Positions 29,566 through 38,956 of a stretch of 64,000 bases of DNA are shown one piece after another. Source of the stretch: Mesostigma viride (lineage: Eukaryota; Streptophyta; Mesostigmatophyceae; Mesostigmatales; Mesostigmataceae); assembly GCA_009746045.1 (NCBI GenBank), contig RPFO01000667.1, positions 2,526,317 to 2,590,316 of the forward strand, written 5' to 3'. Made by a program: the position numbers and the translations under genes. Every line of letters begins with the position of its first letter. Positions within the stretch are counted from its first letter, which is position 1. The notes beneath the pieces are model-generated. The model was not told the origin of the DNA and ran no database searches. It saw only the letters and a list, made by a program, of their open reading frames with translations.

Positions 29566-31220
29566 AAGTTTTCACCTGAAAGTTACAACGCACGTTACTG
29601 GATGTAGATACTCATAACAACAAGAGGGACGGCAGCAAGCAGAAAGCACAAGTTGCCACGGCGCCAGGCTGGTGAGAGCCTGCATAGATAGCCACAGATA
29701 GCCGCCTGACTGCAGCACACTGCACTAATGCACCCATGACCCACCCCGCCACCCTATCTGTTGTGGCGAGAAGCCTGTGGGCTGGCGCCTCTGACACGGC
29801 CAACCGTGGCGTACTACCCTGAACTCAGCTAGTACCGTGAGCTTTCAGCACGGCCAAACCGTGGCGAATCAACAACAACATGCAGTGTAGCACCAGCACC
29901 GCCCGATGTGGCATCTTGGACGGGCTGAAAAACAGGTCCGTACCGCCACATGTTCCCCAAATTAGCGTGTCACCGCCACATTCGGCGTAAATCCGCTGAC
30001 TAATCGAAACGCTGGCCTAAGAACATGGGAAATTTAAAGCGAACTGGCGTACAACTCATATTTGGTCAGAATACGCAAAGTTTATGTGGAATGTTGAGCG
30101 CCCTATACACAGCATCTTGGTCGGACAGTGCCGTCGAGCCGATCGCGATCCTCCATATCCTGCGTCAACGTCCGTACGCTTCCGCGCTGCAGGTGTCAGA
30201 GAACTGTCAAAATCACGACCTTGAACGATCGCGCTAGTGACAATTTGTCGATCGAGGCCGAGGCGCGGGGGTTGCTCCATGCACCAGCGACGGTGCTCGT
30301 GGAGCTGCCCTCGCGCCATGCCTATCGGGGTCGTCATGTCATCCTCACAGTCAGGGATGAGCCAAATGCCGAGCAGCTTAAAGCGGCCTGAAGCAGGGTA
30401 GTTAATTTACAGTGGTGTCGTCTAAGAGGCGTAGCTGGGGCGGGGGCCCTGCAGCCAGGCCGAGCCCGCCATGGCCTCCACTTGGGGCCGGGCTTATTTC
30501 CAGACCGACAGCACGGGCTTCGAGCGCTACATGCACTAGTCCAGCCGAAGCAGGGCGGACGCCGGCTGCTCGATGACTGCTGAGCGTGATGTCATCGGGA
30601 TAAATGAGGTCAGCGAGTAAATTCTGCTTGTTGGTGGGCCCCCCTCTCGCCGGGCTCAGCCGTATTCACCAGGCCAGGTGCACTGTGCACGGCTGGCAAT
30701 GCTGGCAAAACAGGCAAGCCGCCTGGCGCATGAAATAATCCACAACAAGAATGAAAAGTTAGGTACGGTGACAGTATGTACAGCCTTGCCAGACGCCTGT
30801 CTGCAGTCAGGGCATGGCAGCTAGGGTAATGCCACGTGTTGGGTGCGCACTGAGGCGGCACGTGCGCAACCCCTCACACAGCTTGCAGTCTGCAGATGAC
30901 AGCAATCAGGGGGTTCGGTTCGCGAGCACAAGCAAGGTCGGTCCAAAGAGCGTCCCAGCGAATAGAATCAAAAGCCCGTGATGAGGTCAACGAAGATCAG
31001 GATGGTGGGAAACTGACTGAGTCTCACCAGGAATTGCATGTCAGAGCGCGATCTCCTCGATGAGGCGGCGCACGACGAAGATGGCCATCATCAATTGACT
31101 GCGTTGCGCCCTGGCCGCAGGCCATTTGGCTCTCCCCAAGGTGACGGTCGAGAGCAGAACGAAGGCCCGGTTGGTACCCAAAAAAAAATTCTCATTGACA
31201 TGCGCATTGATATATAAAAG

Positions 31221-32033
31221 CCGCCACCAGGTGAACTTTGCCCCGCAACCACTCGTCACGGCGGCCCGCCCGGCGCGCCATGCATGCGGCAGCTGCGGCC
31301 GGCTTGCTCTTGATACCCCTGCATGGGGCCCACTAGTACCGTCTGTGATCGCGTACGTGCATGGGTGGCCAGCACAACAAGAACTGGTTCCTCTATCTCC
31401 GTACCGCTCGACTCCCCCGGGTGCATGGTGTGCCCCTTGGTTTGGTCGGTCTTCAGTCCCCACTTCACCATCAAGTGCGAGGACGCGGATGGGGCCGCCC
31501 TCTACTCACCCCGGCCGACCAGGGCAACCACCGGCTCGACATTACCTTCCTCGACTACAATGGGCAGGGTTCCCACCTGCAATTAAATCGATGCCCTCCG
31601 TGGCTCGGCCGCTGAGTTTCCGGTCGACCGCCACATCGATCCTTCGGGCAGCTGTGGATCATTGCCGGCACTGCTGCCGCAGCCTGTGGCTGAGCGCGAC
31701 AAGTTTGCCTCCTACGGCAATATAGTGGGCCACCGCCGGGTCGATGTCCCCTTTGTCCTAGCTTGAGAAGTTCGGGGCCATGGGGCCGCCGAGACGACGG
31801 TGTTTTTTCACGAGTGCTGCCAGCGGTGTGAAGACGTCCGCCTCGACCTCAGACGGCCCGGGTCGAAGACTGCTGTGGTCTGCCCGGATCCGTGGTGCTC
31901 AAATTGGCGGCAGCGCCTGTCCCTAGCCCTTACTCGTACCGTGCCTGGCAGGCTGAGTACAGGTTATTCCGCCCCAGATGTCCAGGCCGACTTCGTTGCG
32001 GCCCATGGCCGGGGTATAGCTCCTCAGTTTCCA
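31221..32033 (+). pseudogene. REL-LINE 3' fragment (knuckle and endonuclease), heavily frameshifted
   Basis: Plus-strand relic of the C-terminal third of the REL-LINE protein: FAPQPLVTAA, CGSCGRLALDT (CCHC), GGQHNKNWFLYLRTA, TIKCEDADGAALYSP, a decayed RPD region, ILRAAVD, KFASYGN, FFHECCQRCED, and the terminal QADFVAAHG. Closer to REL-LINE 1 than 2. Many frame changes; the 5' end abuts the 5' end of R3. Confidence 0.8.
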
Positions 32034-32035
32034 CG

Positions 32036-32500
32036 GTATGTAGTAGTGTAGAGTAGTAAGGCTTAGCCAACGCGGCCATGTACATGTATGCCTATAATGG
32101 GCCCCACAGCAGATGATGAATAAGCATTATTTAGTCATGTACATGTCTGCCTATGATGGGCTCCACACCAGATGATGCATAGCATTATTTAGTCATGCTT
32201 TGCCCATGCAGAGAGTTGCTCTCTACTGAGATGCCATGCCCTAGCAACTGCCTAGCTAGCCATAATAATCTTCCACCCCATTAATAGACACGTGACTGCG
32301 TCACGTGAGCATAATTAAGTCCTCAGTGGGAGGGGAACATGGGATGGAATTCCACCCCATGCCAGGCCTTTTAGGTAATAATGATACATCATGGTGGTGC
32401 AGGTGCACCTTGTGCACCCAGAGTAGGTGGCGGTTAACATCCCCCCACCTGCAGGTTGTAGCTCAGAATGGATTACAAGCCATATGCCCCCTCTGGCACG
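32036..32500 (+). mobile_element. 3' UTR fragment of an ORF1-type LINE
   Basis: Begins with GTAGTGTAGA and GGCTTAGCC as in the other copies and continues to TTGTAGC...CCATATGCCCCCTCT, then joins the 5' leader of copy C. Between 32285 and 32345 it holds a minus-strand tail piece with the type iii hairpin CACGTGACTGCGTCACGTG (32289-32307). Confidence 0.6.
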
Positions 32501-32655
32501 CGAGCCACGAGCCACGAGCCACGAGGTAGCCATGGCTGACGGCGGAGCTCATAACTTTCACGTTCGAGCACCGAATTCGGCTGTGAATATCACAATCGCT
32601 TTATCTTTCTAAGACGCACATGCTGATATAAATTTCCGAAGCTATTACGCAATAT

Positions 32656-34841
32656 ATGATGATCGAGCAAACGCTCCTCGACGCAACGCAGCCTGGCGGC
32701 TGCGCAATAGGCCATGAAAATACGTCTGCAGCTCCGGCTGCAGCTTCGCCCTGAGTCATGCAGGTCCGGCAGGCAGCGGTGACACTAGTCGCGCACTGGT
32801 GGTGACTCGCCCCGAACCCTCCCGGGCTTAATGCCTCGCCATCGGCATCGCCCTGACCCTAAACGCAGCCGCCCAGGCGACAAAACAAGAGGGTTTTCAC
32901 GCCCCACAGAACCGCGCTTTCGGCCCCAACCTGTCAAGGTCGACGATCGCGACTGGACCAACATGTCCCCGGCAACTGCCCTGCGTTGCATCTTATCTTC
33001 TTCGGGAACTACGCCTCGCTTTACGACCTGTGCCTCCATCTCCACGACATCAATCGCCCATCAAGTTTCGTTTAAGTGGCCAGCCGGAGCGGCTGCTTAG
33101 GTTTTAGCGGGCAAGTGTTCGAAGCGCGTCATTGGTGAATTACCGGGGAACTTGGGTTTCCCCGCGAAACTCCAACCGCACGTTCAGATTTCCAAATCTC
33201 AAGTAAAGTTCGGCGCAACTTTCTGAACGGGGGCAGTTGACGAGCAGCATTCCTCCGGACGAATGAATTGCGTTCCATACTTGCGCAAAATTTTGAAAGG
33301 TAGCTTGCGTGCAGCCCTACTAAAATTTGCGCGGACGTTCAGATTTCCAAATCTCGGGTAAATTTCGGCGGAACTTTCTGAACGGGGGTAGTTGGCGGGC
33401 AGCGTTCCTCCAGACAAATGAAATGCGTTCCATACTAGCGCAAAACTTTGAAAGGTAGCTTGCGTGCAGCCCTACTAAAATTTGCGCAAAGTGTGGGACT
33501 GAAAATTCGTAACGGAAACTTTTTGGTAGTTGCCGTCACTTCCTCTTGTGCAAACGTGTGGGAGTGAAAATTCGTAACGGAAACTTTTTGGTAGTTGCCG
33601 TCACTTCATTTTGCGCGAGTGTTGGGCTGAAAATTCGTAACGGAAACTTTTTGGTAGTTGGCGTCACTTCCTTTGGTTCGACTGAAAATTCGCTGAAATT
33701 CGCTGAATTCGTACCGTAGCCTAATTTTTAGTACCTCAAAGTGACGGGGCACCTAAAAATTTGCCCACAAGTATACACTTGGCAGCGCGCTCACTGGGAA
33801 AAATTGTACAGCCGCTCCGGCGGGCCACTTGAACGAATTGTAATGTCATCACCCCGCACGGGAATTGGTTTAACCCCGACGCCCTGCGCGGGTGCGCCCG
33901 CCCCCAACTCCAGCACACCATTCTCAACTCCCTTCTCATGCGCTCTGACGGCGAGATCTGGGCTCCATCCATCTCCGCCCCCCCTGGCACTCCGTTCCAT
34001 CCTTACGGAAGCCTTCCAGCAGCACGTGACCCCCCTTGCTGCCGATGTAGCAGCACTGGGCGGCACGCTGGCTGCTGAGCTTCGATCCTCACCTTTCCAC
34101 CACCGTCGCCTCCACATCCAGTGCCATTTCCGCCTCCACTGGCGACATCACGGCCCAGCTCCTCGACCTCGACCAGCGCCTCCAAGCCACCGCCACCGCC
34201 CTAATTGAGAGCTTGCATGACACCGCAGGCCTCACCGCCCAGGCGGTGAAGGACATCGCTGCCCAGCCGGCATCTGCTGGCCCGGCCAGCGATGCTCCCT
34301 CCACCTGGGCGGACTTGCTTAAGCATCATACCACCTCCACCACCTCCACCATCGCGGCACAGCTCTGAAGCAACAAGCGCTCGACCTTCGCGAGGAGGCC
34401 GACATCACCCAGCGCAGCCACAATGTCATCGTCAAGCACTTCGACCAGCCGGCAGGTGAGACCTCGACGACTCTTCTCACGGGCGGCATTTAAGCGCGAC
34501 ATTCTTGCCCCCATGCAACTCACTGGTGAGCTGCGGATGTCGGCTGTCCGCCTCCCCCGCGCGCGGGGGAAGGCTGGCCCAGCATCCGTGCTCCTCACCT
34601 TTAAGTACATGGCGGACAAGCTGTCGTTCCTTAAACTGATGCCGCAAGAAGCTCTCGGGGACTCGCTTCACGCTGGACGACGACTTGACCCTGGCCCAGC
34701 AACAGCAGCGACGCGAGCTATGGCCGACCTTAGTACCTTCAGCTCCGGCAGAGCGCAGGGGGGAAGCCGGTATACTGGAGGGGGGCGGTCATCCACATTG
34801 ACCACAAGCCCTGGCAGGCCCCTCCTGCCACCTCAGACTAG
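32656..34841 (+). pseudogene. LINE ORF1-type protein, copy C (interrupted and frameshifted)
   Basis: Equivalent of copies A and B: damaged start near 32656, middle segment before 33066, insertion, then ILTEAFQQHVTPLAADVAALG, GDITAQLLDL-type region, WADLLKHHTTSTTSTIAAQL, coiled coil (QALDLREEADITQRSHN), RRM-like LLTFKYMADKLSFL and the C-terminal YWRG motif ending at TAG 34839-34841. At least five frame changes. Confidence 0.68.
33067..33838. mobile_element. 0.77-kb element with ~29-bp TIRs and internal tandem repeats
   Basis: Left end TTCGTTTAAGTGGCC...GGAGCGGCTG (33067-33095) and right end the inverted equivalent (33809-33837), one or two mismatches. Internal repeats: two ~149-bp units (about 33183-33331 and 33332-33488) and three ~60-bp units containing AACGGAAACTTTTTGGTAG (33510-33670). 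Absent from ORF1 copy B at the same place. I could not define a TSD, so the superfamily is open. Confidence 0.65.
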
Positions 34842-35275
34842 GGAATATATACCAGTAGTGTAGATTAGTCAGGCTTAGCCTTGCATGTGGCCTACGCGCA
34901 TGTGCGCCCATACTTGCCCCCATGGATGATGCCTTCAGAATTTAGCCAAGCCATGCCTATAATGGGACCTCCCATGGATGTTGCATTAAGAATTTAGCAA
35001 TGCTATGCCTTATAGTACGCAGAGAGACGCTCTCTGTTGAGAAGCCATGCCCTAGCTCTTGTATAGCCATGATGATCTTCCCCCCCATGCCGGCCCCCCC
35101 TTAGTTGGCTTGAGCTCCGAGAGAGCATGGTGGTGCAGGTGCCCTTGGTGCACCTAGAGCAAGTGTTGTTTACTTACATTCCACTCTTGCAGGAAGTAGC
35201 CCAGAATGTATTCAAAGCCATATGCCCCTTCTCTGGGATATGTGCTACATATACTCCCAACGGAGTTATGTTAAA

Positions 35276-36178
35276 TTAAATTAAATTATAACATGCCTCC
35301 GTTGGCCGGGAGATCATGTAGCACATATTCCTTGATGAATGGGTGGAGTGGAGGAAGCCGCGTATCGAACTAACCTAACTCTAAGCTACCTAGTCTAGAA
35401 AATCCTAACTACACTACTCATCAAAACGCCTCGTCCTCTTGGAGGGAGGTGGCTTGCCCACAGGGGCTGGCGTGTGAGCCTTGACAATCTTCTGCCACCG
35501 TGTCTTGTTCTGCATGGCAGTCCAAAGAAGGGAGAGAGAGTGGATGCGGTGTTCAAACTGAGCTGGGACCACTAGGTCGGCCAGCAACATCTGGATGTAG
35601 TTCGTGGCATGTTTCCCTACCCTTTTTGGAATGTCCTTGGGGCCAGGCCAAGTCAAAATATGCCGCCCTGGCTGGCCAAGCCGCTGGGGGCCGGGCAGAC
35701 CAAACGTGTCAACCTGGCTGGTGCGAGCAAGGTGTCCTACAAATGCTATCCTACGCTGCCTAATCTCGTCTGAAATACGAGGCATACCCTGACTGATACA
35801 AAGACTCTAATGACCTACGCTTGGAAAACCCTACGTTCAGGACCTGTCGGAGCATCCTGTAAACCGTGCCGTCTAGCTTAGCTGCCTGTGTTTCCCTGAG
35901 TGTCCACGCCTCGGCGCCATACGTGAGCACCGTGAGGACGAGGACCTTGAAGAGCATGCGGTTGCGGTGCTCGCCCAGGCCCTTCGAGCGCCAGTAGGTG
36001 TTGAGCGAACGGAGCCTGGCCCAGGCCAGGCCGATGCGGATGTCCACATCGTCGGCGGTGTCAGGGAGCATGCTCCCCAACAGTTTGAAGCGATCGCGGA
36101 ACGGGACCTCCGTCCCTTCGAGCAGGCGCGGCAGCGGTGGGCTACTGGAGGCCCCAATCACCATCGGAGTTATGCTAC
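35276..36178 (-). mobile_element. RT-LINE copy R4, 5'-truncated
   Basis: Minus strand: KLLGSMLPDTADDVDIRIG, LTYGAEAWTL, KLDGTVYRMLRQVLN, then one frameshift near 35790, then QRRIAFVGHLARTSQVDTF, GRHILTWPGPKDIP and TPAPVGKPPP, stop ~35414. The 3' UTR and variant hairpin CTCCGTTGGCCGGGAG (plus-strand view, 35297-35312) meet the tail of copy C head-on in the shared AATTT repeat. Confidence 0.8.
35414..36178 (-). pseudogene. C-terminal half of RT-LINE protein, copy R4
   Basis: About 250 codons after the RT catalytic motifs, one frameshift (near 35790), same domain order as R1 and R6. Non-functional because of the 5' truncation. Confidence 0.7.
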
Positions 36179-36185
36179 TTTTAAT

Positions 36186-36252
36186 TAATGCCCCCTCTTG
36201 ATCAGGGCTATGTGTTACATAAGCTCCCAACGGAGTTATTAATTAATTGATT
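36186..36252 (+). mobile_element. Minimal LINE 3' tail (hairpin type i)
   Basis: About 65 bp: CAGGGCTATGTGTTACAT, hairpin CTCCCAACGGAG (36224-36235) and a TTAATTAAT tail. Bordered on the left by another TTAATTAAT, possibly its TSD. Confidence 0.5.
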
Positions 36253-37020
36253 AATCGGATTCCTTCGACAATAGTTTAGTGTGGTGGTACGAGAGAGACC
36301 GCCGCAGGCAGCTGGGACAGCCGCCGGTTTTATGTTCCGCCGGCCGCGCGGGTTTCAGGCGCCAGACAGTTAAGTGATAAAGTAAATATGGGAAATTGTG
36401 GGCTGGCTGCCCTTGGTCAGGCCATGCGCCACTAGTCCTTATGCAGCTAGTACGGAATGTACGTCATTGCTGAAAAACCGGCGTCACATGCTAGTGACGT
36501 GATGGTCACCACTTGTCAGTGGACGCATTTTGTGACGAAAGCACTTTGCGTGGCAAGTCCTATTGGGCTTTGAAAGGGAGTAGGAATAGATAGTTCAAAG
36601 CTTGCATAATTTGTAGGGAGTTTGTGACGCAAGTCTGACGTTGCACGGAAAGTGAATGACTTTTGTCGACGTCTGTCCTGCTTGGCCAAAGAGGAATATA
36701 GCCCAAAGCAGTTTGTCGTCTAGGTGGTTTCTTTCAGCAAAAGCAAACAGCGCGGCAGCAACAACAAAAGTTTCTTGGGAGTGAATGGGTGTAATTAATT
36801 AATTAAGAACAGCAGTCTGCGTCCAAGGCAGGCCTCAGTGTCCGAAGAGACTTTCCGACAAAGTTGCGTATAGCAATTGCAAATAGCTTTGGCAGCAGCT
36901 GTGAGGATGACACCCCCTTGTGGGGGCATGCATTTCAATAAACGTTGTGATAATGTGCACAATGTAACTCAACAAGCTAGCAATGATAATAGCAACAGTG
37001 AAGTCGCTTCCAGCTGCTGC
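36253..37020. other. Spacer, nothing recognised
   Basis: About 770 bp with no clear ORF; a short TTAATTAA run lies at ~36795. Confidence 0.4.
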
Positions 37021-37029
37021 GGTGCATTA

Positions 37030-37653
37030 ATTAATTAATTAATTAATTAATTAATTAGACTCGTGCTCCCGTTGGGGAGTCACGGAGCATTAACCCCGAT
37101 GGGATGGATGGGTGCAAACAGTCCTACCGGTCTAATCTCTCTACATCAGCTACCTACGACATCTATCTAACAGCATTCTAACTACAATATCTATCTAGAC
37201 AGCCTCACGCTGCCCTAGGGGAGCTGGCTGGCGTGCCTCCCACGGGTTTGCACACGCAGGCGCTTCCCCACAGGGGGGGGCTCGTTGTCCTCTATGACCT
37301 GGGCCCACTTGGCCTTGTCCATCATCTTCGTCCAAATCACGGAGAGGCATAGGCCCCCCATGTCCTCTACTAGCTGTTCTTTGAAGGTGCGGGCCTTGCG
37401 GCGTCTAACATCACTGGGCCCGGCCCACGTCAGGAGGTGCCGGCCAGGCTGAGCTGGTCGCAGTCCTGCGGGGGGGCCACGTGAGGTGTCTACCTGGTTG
37501 GTGCGACCTAGGTGCCCTACTAGCTGCAGGCGTCGCTGCTTAATGGTGCTGGTGATATATGGCATGCCCTGGTACAGGTCCTCATTGCGGACATGAGCAG
37601 CATATCCTACTCTGAAAATGGAACGCAGCATGTTGGTGACCGCGCCGTCGTGT
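37030..37653 (-). mobile_element. RT-LINE copy R5, 5'-truncated, TSD visible
   Basis: Flanked by GGTGCATTA at 37021-37029 and 37654-37662. Encodes the C-terminus (GAVTNMLRSIFRVGYAAH, QRRLQLVGHLGRT, HLLTWAGPSDVRRR, ending near 37216), then a 3' UTR with hairpin type ii (37063-37088) and a (TTAA)n tail. Nearly identical to R1 in the shared coding part. Confidence 0.82.
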
Positions 37654-37662
37654 GGTGCATTA

Positions 37663-38956
37663 CCTAGCCCATGGTCTGACATGCAGCATGTGCCCAAGGC
37701 ACTCTACCCAATCAAGTCATAATTGCAGCGAATGCCCTTGATGGCTGGGAGTATCACAAAGGCAGATCCTGGATTGTGTACCCAAGAGCCAATGCCTTGA
37801 CCCCGTCGTCTGACCAGCCGGCCACCTTCATCGCATGACACAGCTGCGGAAAATGGCTCTGGGCGAATTTATGAGACTCCTGACAAACCATCACAGTATA
37901 TGCGTGGGAAAGCAGCAAGGCAGCTCCCACAGGGTCAGCTTCCGCAGATAAGGGACATCACCAAAGCAGGCTAAACGTTTGTGATTTGTACGCACAACGA
38001 TTACAAGAGTCGTATATTACTACCTCCACAAGTCTGTCACCCGTTTCCTTTGATTTCAAGCTTTAATCCACCTGCAAAAGCCCAACCAGCATTCCGGCAA
38101 ATTGGGCTTCAAATCTTCAGGCCCTTGCAACTTTGGGACTGCACTGATACACAAACAACATAGGAATGAGGTGAAGGAAAATGGCTATGCTGCGGCGACA
38201 AGAACAAAATGTACCATAAATGCCAGCCAAAGCAAGCCACCTCATTTCCGTACCGCCCCCTACAGACCCGACTGGTCACCACGGCTATCATGCCAACCAC
38301 GGCTATCATGCCAATATCTGCCCTTGGCTGGAGAGATGATAACAACATGTCCTCGTGATTGCACCATGCACCGCTTTTCAAAAGATTGCATCTGCAGCAG
38401 CAATGACCGATGTAGTCGCACATATGCTAGGCATGTGCCCGGGCATATACCGGGTGACCAGGTATATGCGTATACCGGGTGACCAGGTATATGCGTATAC
38501 CAGGAGACAAGATGGAGCCAATTACAACAGGCAAATTTTTTTGGAATCTTGTGTATATTGGGGTGATTGTAACTGAAGCTAGTATCACATTCAACCAACA
38601 ATCATGGGCACCGTTTGATCTGATGGAAACAGTATCTGCAATGAATGCGGTGTTGGCAACAAAGGCGGCGTTGGCAGCAAAGGTCCGAGGACATCCCTCC
38701 GGTCGCTGAGGTCAGGGGCATGCGTTGCGTGTGTGAGCACAAAGAGCCACCTACCCAGGTTCCCAATGAGAAAAGCAGGGCGGCGGCCAGACACAAAAAC
38801 CGGTAATTTCGGAGCACGAGGTACGTAGGCAGAAACCATGACAATAATGGCAATATTGCCATCAACAATCACCTACAAGAGGGTTAAGGCGCGAATACTG
38901 GTGACGACGGTAGCGATCCTGCGCACACGCAGATTAAGGGGTCTTGATTTGGGCAC
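37663..38956. other. Spacer downstream of the RUS gene
   Basis: No gene recognised. It contains a small tandem repeat and probably the 3' UTR of the RUS gene: a minus-strand TGTAA, the poly(A) signal used in many green algae, occurs near 38523 about 430 bp past the stop (inference). Confidence 0.4.
38446..38512. repeat. Tandem GTATATGCGTATACCGGGTG repeat (about 2.5 units of 26 bp)
   Basis: GCGTATACCGGGTGACCAGG recurs with palindromic GTATACGCATATAC-like cores. Short, no known role. Confidence 0.6.

Larger units (their letters stand above)
28270..30014. mobile_element. Non-autonomous hAT element with 8-bp TSD, nested in R3
   Basis: Ends CAGCGTTTCGATT / AATCGAAACGCTG with flanking 8-bp repeats GCCTAAGA at 28262-28269 and 30015-30022. 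R6 shows the uninterrupted sequence. 1745 bp, no transposase ORF. Both subterminal regions have many GCCAC/GTGGC motifs (28305-28435 and 29655-29985), as expected for hAT transposase binding. Inside are long inverted repeats (28509-28720 with 29366-29565) and a smaller MITE. Confidence 0.88.
27815..31140 (-). mobile_element. RT-LINE copy R3, decayed, split by a hAT element
   Basis: Two minus-strand parts, 31140-30015 and 28269-27815, align end to end with R6 (49845-51070). They cover the RT fingers, a motif A remnant (FVDLITGF), motif B remnant (QTGVWQG), motif C as YPDD instead of YADD, the KLLG...PDCEDDM region, and RHRRLGIAGHLARTDQVD near 28240. Many stops and frameshifts. The break is the hAT insertion at 28270-30014. 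Confidence 0.75.
32501..35290 (+). mobile_element. ORF1-only LINE, copy C, with 3' hairpin and AAATT tail
   Basis: Leader (CGAGCCACGAGCCACGAGG; ATAACTTTCACG) at 32505-32650, ORF1 remnant 32656-34841, ~410-bp 3' UTR, hairpin CTCCCAACGGAG (35254-35265), then (AAATT)n to about 35290. A TIR element at 33067-33838 interrupts ORF1. No RT. Removing the insertion leaves about 2.0 kb, which I take as the unit length of the family. Confidence 0.8.

Noticed and set aside
33736-34619. Minus-strand frames across ORF1 copy C
   Set aside because: Shadows of the plus-strand ORF1; homologous frames exist only because all copies share sequence.
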